Shown piece after piece: positions 1-5,321 of a stretch of DNA of 5,321 nucleotides. Numbering within the stretch: position 1 is the stretch's first letter; every line of letters begins with the position of its first letter. A model generated the notes under the pieces. The model made no database searches, was not told the origin of the DNA, and saw only the letters and a program-made list of their open reading frames with translations. This DNA comes from Candidatus Hydrogenedentota bacterium (GTDB lineage: Bacteria > Hydrogenedentota > Hydrogenedentia > Hydrogenedentales > SLHB01): the NCBI GenBank assembly GCA_022706165.1, contig JAKJDA010000129.1, positions 1 to 5,321 of the forward strand. The letters run 5' to 3'. The position numbers and the translations under genes were made by a program.

Positions 1-2
1 TG

Positions 3-269
3 CAGGTGGGCCTCGATGCCGTATGCCCCATTATCGACAACGGCGGCGCCTTTATCGGATCGCCGTTGAATCTGTTATCCGCCGCGTTCCTTGAACGCAT
101 GCGCGAGGCGGACATTATCCTGGGAAAAGGCCAAGGAAATTACGAGACGCTCGACGATTTCCCGGGGAATGTGTTTCTTATCCTCCGTGCGAAATGTGAG
201 GTCATCGCCGCGCACATGGGCGTGCGGTTTGGGCAGGTCGCACTCATCTCGACGCGGGCGCGCGGATAG
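3..269 (+). CDS. DUF89/ARMT1-like metal-dependent phosphatase, C-terminal fragment (5' end outside window)
   Basis: The last 88 residues of a protein that begins left of the window; the frame is open from the edge to the TAG at 267-269. The key motif is KGQGNYET (visible residues 42-49), preceded by EADIILG and followed by a hydrophobic strand and LRAKCEVIAAHMGV. This is the typical end of DUF89 (PF01937) proteins, where an aspartate-led strand, the Lys-Gly-x-x-Asn-(Phe/Tyr) loop and a final 'KC..VA..lGv..G' segment close the active-site domain. Family members are metal-dependent phosphatases, proposed to clear damaged or surplus sugar phosphates and related metabolites; the human member ARMT1 was also reported as a carboxyl methyltransferase. 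The Asp-Asn metal-binding residues would lie upstream and cannot be checked. The GTG at position 6 is internal and is not a credible start, because the fold needs about 200 or more preceding residues. The gene ends 2 bp from the stop of the facing ABC gene. The family call is fairly sure; the substrate is unknown. Confidence 0.82.
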   Translation, partial: QVGLDAVCPIIDNGGAFIGSPLNLLSAAFLERMREADIILGKGQGNYETLDDFPGNVFLILRAKCEVIAAHMGVRFGQVALISTRARG

Positions 270-271
270 CG

Positions 272-2191
272 TCACGCGTTGCCCAAGAGGTCCTTGTACT
301 GGAGGCGGTGCAGCGCATAGTACAGACCGCGCCGGTCGATCAATTCCTGATGCGCGCCCATTTCGCGGATTTCACCATGGTGCATGACGATGATGCGATG
401 CGCATGCTGAATGGTCGACAGCCGATGCGCAATGGCAATCGACGTGCATTCCTCCATCAATTTGCCAATCGCGTCTTGAATAAGCTGCTCCGTTGCCGTA
501 TCGACGCTGGATGTGGCCTCGTCCAGCACCAACACGCGCGGCCTATGCGCCAGCGCGCGCCCGAAGGCGATCAGTTGCCGCTGGCCCGTGGAAAGCCGAC
601 AGCCCCGCTCGCCAACGTCGTGGCGATAGCCGTCCGGAAGCGCCTCTATAAACGACGCGGCGTTGACGTATTCGGCGCAACGACGCACGTCGGCATCTGA
701 TATCGACGCCTTGCCCAAACGGATATTGTCCTCGACCGTTCCAGAGAACAGAAACACGTCCTGCAAGACCATGCCAATGTTCCCGCGCAGGGAATCCTGC
801 CGATAACGCCGCACATCGCAGCCATTCACGAGAATTTGTCCGCGCTGCGCGTCATGGAAACGCGCGAGAAGACTGATTATCGTCGACTTGCCGGCGCCGG
901 TATGGCCAACAATGGCGACGCGCTCGCCGGCCGCAATGGAGAAGCTGACGTCTTTCAGGACCCATCGATCGTCGTCGTATGCGAACCATACGTTGCGGAA
1001 TTCCACGACCGGAGGCGGCGTCTCGCACGCGATCGCTTCGCGCTCGACATCTTCCCAGACGACAGCGTCCGGCGCGTCCTGGATTTCCTCGGGGGTGTCA
1101 AGCAACTGAAAAATCCGCTCGGCGGACGCCATCGCCTCTTGGACCATGCTGTACTTGTCGGTCAATCCCCGCACGGGGCTGAACAAACGCTCCGCCCACT
1201 GGATGTAGGCGACAAATGCGCCCACCGACGCGCCCAAGGTCGCGGCGTCGCCAATCATTTCGTGGCCGACATAGAGAATGATAAGCGCGATGGACAACTG
1301 CGCGAGGAAATCAACGGCGGGGAAATACAATGCGAAGTAGCGAACCTGGCGCAGCCATTCATCGCGATGATCCGCGTTACGCCGGCGATATTCCTCGAAA
1401 TTCCGCGGCTCGCGCCGGAACGCCTGAACGACCCGGATTCCGGAAACATTTTCCTGAAGATAGGAGGTCAGACGGGCGATCTTGCGGCTGATCTCGAGAA
1501 AAGAGGCGCGGGCGTATTTCCGGAACACGGCGCTTACGGCAAACATCAGGGGGGCTGTGCTGAGCGTGATGGCGGCGAGTTTCCAATTTACCGAGAGCAT
1601 GAATCCGATCACAACGAAAATCGTGAAGAGATCGCTGACGACTTGCACAAGCCCCGTGACGATAGTCTGCTGAATCTTTTCCACGTCGGTGGTGACGCGC
1701 GTCATGAGACGGCCCACGGGATTGCGGTCCAGAAAGCGCAAGCCCATGCGCTGAAGATGGGCGAACACCTCCATGCGCATTTCCAGCATGGCCTTCTGGC
1801 CGGCGTACGCGACGATCAGCGTCTGGAAGTAGCGAGCGACCACCTCGAACAACATGAGCGCGCCAATGGCAAGCGCGATCTCCCCGAGACGCAGACGATC
1901 ATGCTGACGCAGCGCCTCGATGCGATCCTCGATCGAGGCCGGGCGCTCGGATGAACTCTCGACGGATTTCTCCAACGCCAGTCGATCGGCATTCCCCACG
2001 TAACGGTCAATCGCGCGCATGGTGAGGTATGGATTTACATTGCTGAGCAGGGCCGCCAAAAGCAGCAAGAGGCTGGCAAGCGCCAAGGCGGCGCGATACG
2101 GACGCACCGATCGCAAAAGACGCGCCATGATGCGTCCGTCATACGCGCGGACGTGGACCTCGTCGTCGGCGTGATAGCCTTCTTGACTCAT
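272..2191 (-). CDS. Heterodimeric ABC exporter, half-transporter with catalytic Glu (MdlB/YheH/TM288-like)
   Basis: A 639-residue fused membrane and ATPase half-transporter, expected in the inner membrane to drive ATP-dependent export of drugs, lipids or other amphiphiles. The exporter-type membrane domain spans about residues 30-340, with hydrophobic segments near 33-52, 104-127, 180-222, 285-309 and 315-333. The ATPase domain starts near 396: A-loop Tyr405, Walker A GHTGAGKST (429-437), Q-loop Gln477, signature LSTGQ (533-537), Walker B ending Asp557-Glu558, D-loop SSVD (561-564) and switch His589. The catalytic Glu is present, but the signature has Thr for the first Gly. This is the pattern of the subunit that supplies the working Walker motifs in a heterodimer. 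It is somewhat longer than the usual 580-600 residues. The extra length comes from a charged segment between TM1 and TM2 (about 62-102) and a linker before the ATPase domain (about 371-395). The ATG at 2191 overlaps the previous gene's TGA by 4 bp and has GGAGAG 6 nt upstream. Substrate unknown. Confidence 0.93.
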   Translation of the reverse strand: MSQEGYHADDEVHVRAYDGRIMARLLRSVRPYRAALALASLLLLLAALLSNVNPYLTMRAIDRYVGNADRLALEKSVESSSERPASIEDRIEALRQHDRLRLGEIALAIGALMLFEVVARYFQTLIVAYAGQKAMLEMRMEVFAHLQRMGLRFLDRNPVGRLMTRVTTDVEKIQQTIVTGLVQVVSDLFTIFVVIGFMLSVNWKLAAITLSTAPLMFAVSAVFRKYARASFLEISRKIARLTSYLQENVSGIRVVQAFRREPRNFEEYRRRNADHRDEWLRQVRYFALYFPAVDFLAQLSIALIILYVGHEMIGDAATLGASVGAFVAYIQWAERLFSPVRGLTDKYSMVQEAMASAERIFQLLDTPEEIQDAPDAVVWEDVEREAIACETPPPVVEFRNVWFAYDDDRWVLKDVSFSIAAGERVAIVGHTGAGKSTIISLLARFHDAQRGQILVNGCDVRRYRQDSLRGNIGMVLQDVFLFSGTVEDNIRLGKASISDADVRRCAEYVNAASFIEALPDGYRHDVGERGCRLSTGQRQLIAFGRALAHRPRVLVLDEATSSVDTATEQLIQDAIGKLMEECTSIAIAHRLSTIQHAHRIIVMHHGEIREMGAHQELIDRRGLYYALHRLQYKDLLGNA

Positions 2192-3960
2192 GGACGTCTC
2201 TCCAACTCCTCCTCCAGGAGTTGGCGGCGATACATCCGTGCATACAGGCCGCCGCGTTCGAGAAGTTCCTTGTGCGACCCGGATTCCGCGATCGCGCCCT
2301 TGTCCAGCACAATGATTGCGTCGGCGTGACGGATCGTCGAGACGCGATGCGAGATGATAATGCTGGTGCGGCGCGTCATGAACGCTCCCAGCCGTTGCAG
2401 CATTTCCTCCTCGGTGTGTGCATCAACGCTGGAAAAGGCATCGTCCAACGCCAGTATCCGCGGATCAAGCAGGACGGCTCGCGCCACGGCCAAGCGCTGC
2501 TTCTGGCCTCCCGAGAGATTCACGCCGCGCTCGCCCAGAAGGGTGTCGAGTCCTTGCGGCAACGCATCAACGGTTTCTTGAAAACGCGCCACGTCGCACG
2601 CATGACGGATGGCTTCCTCGGGCGCGTCGGGACGCCCCAAACAGAGGTTGGCGCGAATCGTGTCAGAAAAGAAGAAAGCGTCTTGTGGCACATATCCGAT
2701 AGCCTTGCGCAGCACGTTCACGGGGATATCGCGCGCGTCGATGCCGTCCACGAGCACGCGTCCCAGGGTCGGATCGCATTCGCGCGCGATCAACGACGCG
2801 ATGGTCGATTTCCCGGAACCCGTTGCGCCGGTGATGGCGACGGTCTCCCCTTCGCGTACGGCAAAACGCAATGCATGCAGGACAGGCGCGTCGCTGTACG
2901 CGAAGGAAACGCCGTCAAAAACAATCGATCCGCGCACCGCAACGATGTCCGTGCGCGTCCGGTCGGTATCGCGAATGGACGGCGTCTCGATCAGCACTTC
3001 CGCAATGCGGTCCATGCTCACGGCGGCGCGCTGATACAACGTCACGACCCATCCCAACTCCGCGAGCGGCCACGCCAGCAAGATCAAATAGATCATGAAC
3101 CCGGTGAGATCGCCGAGCGTTAGCGATCCGCCAATGACGCGGCTGCCGCCTTGCCACAGAACGAACAGGCCGGCAAGGCCAACCACGATCCCGATTAGCG
3201 GCCACATGAGCGACGTGGCGATGCTGAGTTTGATCCCCTCGCGCATGTACCTGCGGGACTCGACGCGAAACGCATCCACTTCGCGATCCGCGATGGCGAA
3301 TGCCTTGACGACGCGCGCCCCCGACAGATTCTCCTGTGCGCGCGCGGTCATTTCGCCGTACTGATCCTGCACGCGACGCGACTGGACATGCGTGTAGCGG
3401 ACGAGCGCGTACACGAGCGCCGAAACGAACGGAAGCGGAAGAAGCGCCATCCCGGTCAATACAGGGCTAATGTAGATCATCAGACCCAGCGTGAACGGCA
3501 AGCGCATCATGTCAATGCTGAGCATGACCCCCGGCCCGATCAGCATGCGGACGTATCCCACGTCGTTGGTCGCGCGGGCCATGATATCGCCGGTTTTCAT
3601 GCGATTGAAAAAATCGCGCGACAAACGCTGCACATGCCGGAAATAGTCGTTGCGCAGATCGTACTCGAACTCGCGCGAGGCCCCGATCAGGATGCGCCGC
3701 TGAAAAAAACGCGCGATCCCCGATCCAGCGGCGAGCGCGAGCAATGCGCCAAAATAACCAAACAGCAAAACCATGGTCATCGCGCCATCGCCAAGACGAT
3801 CGATCAGAGACCGGATCACCATCGGACTGCTCAATTCCGTTCCCACAAAAACCGCCGAAAGGGCGGCCCCGGAAAGATAGGCGGGCCAGTACGGAAGATT
3901 GTATTGGACAAGCGCGCGGAAGGGCCTTCCGGGCCGAACGGCGGGAGCGTCCTCGAACAC
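2188..3960 (-). CDS. Heterodimeric ABC exporter, half-transporter with degenerate catalytic site (MdlA/YheI/TM287-like)
   Basis: A 590-residue ABC exporter half-transporter, typical length for the family and predicted to lie in the inner membrane. Hydrophobic segments fall near residues 24-45, 62-84, 145-187, 250-270 and 284-306, consistent with a six-helix exporter domain. The ATPase domain starts near 345: A-loop Tyr355, Walker A GATGSGKST (378-386), Q-loop Gln426, signature LSGGQ (482-486), Walker B ending Asp506-Asp507, D-loop SSVD (510-513) and switch His538. Asp507 sits where active ABC ATPases have Glu, which in MdlA, YheI and TM287 marks the non-hydrolysing site. Its intact LSGGQ would complete the consensus site with the Walker motifs of the downstream gene product. 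The GTG start is chosen because AGGAGG lies 7 nt upstream and because the next Met (residue 47) would remove the first membrane helix. It begins 2 bp after the kinase stop and ends overlapping the next ABC start by 4 bp, so the three genes are probably coupled. The substrate cannot be read from sequence. Confidence 0.93.
   Translation of the reverse strand: MFEDAPAVRPGRPFRALVQYNLPYWPAYLSGAALSAVFVGTELSSPMVIRSLIDRLGDGAMTMVLLFGYFGALLALAAGSGIARFFQRRILIGASREFEYDLRNDYFRHVQRLSRDFFNRMKTGDIMARATNDVGYVRMLIGPGVMLSIDMMRLPFTLGLMIYISPVLTGMALLPLPFVSALVYALVRYTHVQSRRVQDQYGEMTARAQENLSGARVVKAFAIADREVDAFRVESRRYMREGIKLSIATSLMWPLIGIVVGLAGLFVLWQGGSRVIGGSLTLGDLTGFMIYLILLAWPLAELGWVVTLYQRAAVSMDRIAEVLIETPSIRDTDRTRTDIVAVRGSIVFDGVSFAYSDAPVLHALRFAVREGETVAITGATGSGKSTIASLIARECDPTLGRVLVDGIDARDIPVNVLRKAIGYVPQDAFFFSDTIRANLCLGRPDAPEEAIRHACDVARFQETVDALPQGLDTLLGERGVNLSGGQKQRLAVARAVLLDPRILALDDAFSSVDAHTEEEMLQRLGAFMTRRTSIIISHRVSTIRHADAIIVLDKGAIAESGSHKELLERGGLYARMYRRQLLEEELERRP
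2198..2203 (-). promoter_or_regulatory. Ribosome-binding site of the 639-residue ABC gene
   Basis: GGAGAG on the minus strand, 6 nt before the ATG at 2191, within the last codons of the preceding ABC gene. A second purine-rich run, GGAGGAGGAG (2215-2206), lies just upstream but is farther from the start than usual. Two bases of the proximal site (2202-2203) belong to the stem of the inverted repeat at 2202-2224, so access may depend on structure. Confidence 0.7.
2202..2224 (-). promoter_or_regulatory. Perfect 9-bp inverted repeat (possible mRNA hairpin) before the second ABC start
   Basis: The arms CCAACTCCT (2202-2210) and AGGAGTTGG (2216-2224) are exact reverse complements around 5 nt. In the minus-strand mRNA the loop reads GGAGG, and the 3' arm ends 10 nt before the ATG at 2191. 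It lies wholly inside the end of the 590-residue gene, over codons for its LLEEELE tail. No T-tract follows, so it does not look like a terminator. A role in coupling translation of the two subunits is an inference; chance caused by the coding constraint is possible. Confidence 0.5.
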
Positions 3961-3962
3961 CG

Positions 3963-5321
3963 TTACGCCTCCTGGATTGGCTGGATGGCGTCGATGGACC
4001 GAATGAGTTCGAGCAGGTCCTCGGGGTGGAAGGGCTTCAAAAGAAAACCGTCGGGCTGGGCTTCCGGACTTCGGGCATGCTTGGAATCCATCGGTTTCGC
4101 CGTCACCATGTACACCTTAATGCCCCTCAACGTAGGATCGCTCTTGAGAAGACGGCACGCTTCCCAGCCATCCATGCCCGGCATGGCCACATCGAGTAGA
4201 ACCACCGAAAAGTCCCGGCGCGCCGCCATGCGAAGGCCTTCCTCGCCCGAAGTCGCCTCGTCGACGGTGTAGCCTTCCGCCTCCAGGCACCGGCGAATGA
4301 AAAGCAGGATTTCGGGATCGTCCTCCACGCACAAAATGCCGTTGCCGAGCTCTCCGTTCGTGAAAAGATCCTTGCTCAACGCGTAGTGAATGCCGCTCAA
4401 AAGGCTGCTCTTGCGGAAGCTGCGCTTGATGCGCGCCGCGACGGATGCCCGGTACTGTTCGTAAAGACGATCGTCGTTGGTCGCGATAATCACAGGAATG
4501 CCGGGGCGCGGCATCTGCGCAAGCAACTCGTCCAGCGCCGCGGTCTCCTCGCCAAACGAACCCATATCCACCAGAAGGCAGTCAGGACGGTGCTTGCCGA
4601 GAAGCGAAACGGCATGCGCCGCGCTCACTGCGTGGATGACATCCATTCCCTCGGGAACGAGCAGGGCGCGTATCTGATTGCTCAACGCCCGGTCCTGAGT
4701 CAGCAACTCAATCAACAAATGCGTTTCCGCCGGAAGCGCGGCGTCCGGATGGGCGGCTCCGGAGCCTTCGCGGCGCGGGACCATGCGCGCGAGAGTGAAG
4801 CGAAACGTGCTGCCCTTGCCGACCTCGCTGGAAACCGTCACGCGGCTGCCGTGCAACCGAACAATATCCTGCGTGATCGACAGGCCGATGCCGGTGCCGC
4901 CGTATTTGCGCGTGGAACTGCTGTCGTATTGATAAAACCGCGTGAATATCTTATCCAAGGCTTCCGGCGGAATGCCTATCCCCGTGTCAATAACGGCGCA
5001 TTCAACGGAGTCCTCGGTAGGGTGGATGCGAATCGTCACCGCGCCCCCGTTGTGGTTGAACTTCACGGCATTGCTGAGAAGATTGTTGAAGACCTGTCCC
5101 AGCTTGCCCTTGTCGCCTTCCACCATCACAGGCTTGTCGGGCGCTTCGAGGATCAAGGCTATTTCGCGGCTATCCGCGACAGGCTGCATGATCTGAATGC
5201 TGGATCGCGCGCAGTCAACGATATCGAACGCGTCGAAGACCAACGTCTCGGCGCCCCGGTGCAAGCGGGAAAAATCGAGCAGGTTCTCGATAAGCGTGAC
5301 GAGCTTTTCGACGTTCCGCAG
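3963..5321 (-). CDS. Hybrid sensor histidine kinase with two C-terminal receiver domains (N-terminus outside window)
   Basis: The last 452 residues of a larger protein; the frame is open to the right edge, so the sensor part and phosphoacceptor His are not visible. Residues 1-19 (numbering from the edge), including NLLDFSR, match the second helix of a HisKA dimerisation domain. The HATPase domain follows (about 48-180): N-box with Asn80 and Asn84, G1 box DTGIGIP (112-118), F-box Phe126 and Phe129, G2 box GGTGIGLS (141-148). A degenerate receiver occupies about 202-319 and keeps Asp252 and Lys299, but has Thr208-Gln209 where the acidic pair should be. A canonical receiver fills about 327-446: Glu333-Asp334, phosphoacceptor Asp377 in LLDVAMPGMDG, Thr407 and Lys429 in LLKPF. 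It should autophosphorylate with ATP and pass phosphate to its own or another receiver. No HPt or DNA-binding domain follows. A TTG at 5264-5262 is not the start, since homology continues upstream of it. It lies first in the visible operon with the ABC pair, suggesting it senses something linked to export. The signal is unknown. Confidence 0.93.
   Translation of the reverse strand: MRNVEKLVTLIENLLDFSRLHRGAETLVFDAFDIVDCARSSIQIMQPVADSREIALILEAPDKPVMVEGDKGKLGQVFNNLLSNAVKFNHNGGAVTIRIHPTEDSVECAVIDTGIGIPPEALDKIFTRFYQYDSSSTRKYGGTGIGLSITQDIVRLHGSRVTVSSEVGKGSTFRFTLARMVPRREGSGAAHPDAALPAETHLLIELLTQDRALSNQIRALLVPEGMDVIHAVSAAHAVSLLGKHRPDCLLVDMGSFGEETAALDELLAQMPRPGIPVIIATNDDRLYEQYRASVAARIKRSFRKSSLLSGIHYALSKDLFTNGELGNGILCVEDDPEILLFIRRCLEAEGYTVDEATSGEEGLRMAARRDFSVVLLDVAMPGMDGWEACRLLKSDPTLRGIKVYMVTAKPMDSKHARSPEAQPDGFLLKPFHPEDLLELIRSIDAIQPIQEA
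3968..3973 (-). promoter_or_regulatory. Ribosome-binding site of the 590-residue ABC gene
   Basis: A perfect AGGAGG on the minus strand, 7 nt before the GTG at 3960. It lies inside the last codons of the kinase gene, whose TAA is at 3965-3963. This strong site decides the GTG start and suggests that ribosomes finishing the kinase can restart on the transporter gene. Confidence 0.85.

Noticed and set aside
1927..1938. 12-bp palindrome CCTCGATCGAGG
   Set aside because: Lies within codons for Ile-Glu-Asp-Arg of the ABC insertion; a single copy with no promoter context.
836..1954. A 372-codon open frame on the + strand, opposite the 639-residue ABC gene
   Set aside because: Its translation is rich in charged residues, with no recognisable domain, and it lies wholly antisense to a well-supported gene; long antisense frames are common in GC-rich coding DNA.
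1030..2294. Two GCGATCGC octamers (about 1029-1036 and 2288-2295), the cyanobacterial HIP1 sequence
   Set aside because: Only two copies in 5.3 kb of GC-rich DNA, both inside coding sequence; cyanobacterial genomes rich in HIP1 usually show more, and nothing else points to a cyanobacterium.
2221..3123. A 300-codon open frame on the + strand, opposite the 590-residue ABC gene
   Set aside because: Shadow of the ABC gene: no domain, Arg/His/Gln-rich composition and no support for a start.
3703..3709. A run of seven A (T in the minus-strand gene) as a possible slippage site
   Set aside because: It encodes two Phe codons in an intact membrane-proximal segment, and the frame reads through to a complete ABC protein; there is no sign of programmed frameshifting.
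2188..3960. MsbA-type lipid A flippase
   Set aside because: MsbA works as a homodimer with a canonical catalytic Glu; here two adjacent unequal subunits carry complementary degenerate motifs.
4172..4186. Inverted repeat CCATGCC-C-GGCATGG in the kinase gene
   Set aside because: It falls exactly on the codons for the conserved receiver motif MPGM and is explained by the protein sequence.
3388..4272. A 294-codon open frame on the + strand spanning the kinase-ABC junction
   Set aside because: Antisense to the ends of two real genes, with low-complexity polar sequence and no family resemblance.
5262..5264. TTG as the start of the histidine kinase
   Set aside because: The frame stays open to the window edge, and the 19 upstream residues continue the HisKA helix (NLLDFSR), so the true start is outside.

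Overview
The window is a gene-dense bacterial fragment, GC-rich (roughly 60% by eye), with almost no non-coding DNA: only 2 bp (270-271) and 2 bp (3961-3962) lie between genes. Nothing in it fixes the phylum. The gene families are widespread in bacteria, and no rRNA, tRNA, mobile element, CRISPR array or long repeat was seen. No stretch longer than 300 bases lacks a gene.

Layout. At the left edge (3-269, + strand) is the C-terminal end of a DUF89/ARMT1-like protein, the damage-control metal-dependent phosphatase family. Facing it, on the minus strand, are three genes read right to left. They are a hybrid sensor histidine kinase whose N-terminus lies beyond the right edge (5321-3963), a 590-residue ABC exporter half-transporter (3960-2188), and a 639-residue ABC exporter half-transporter (2191-272). 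The kinase stop and the first ABC start are 2 bp apart, and the two ABC genes overlap by 4 bp (ATGA). This is very probably one translationally coupled operon that continues to the right of the window.

How the genes fit together. The two half-transporters look like an obligate heterodimer of the MdlA/MdlB, YheI/YheH (BmrC/BmrD) and TM287/TM288 type. The 590-residue subunit has Asp in place of the catalytic Glu but an intact LSGGQ. The 639-residue subunit has the catalytic Glu but an altered signature, LSTGQ. Paired, they give one consensus and one degenerate ATP site. The kinase has a full ATPase domain, then a receiver that has lost its acidic pocket, then a canonical receiver. No separate response regulator or DNA-binding output is visible. 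The simplest inference is a sensing-plus-export module whose substrate and signal are unknown.

The most interesting non-coding signal is a perfect 9-bp inverted repeat with a 5-nt loop (2202-2224), just upstream of the second ABC start. In the mRNA it would place GGAGG in the loop and bury the proximal ribosome-binding bases in the stem. This is a plausible device to tie synthesis of the second subunit to translation of the first. A weaker fold may do something similar at the first ABC start. These are ordinary gene families in a tidy arrangement; I do not see firm evidence for a wholly new system.
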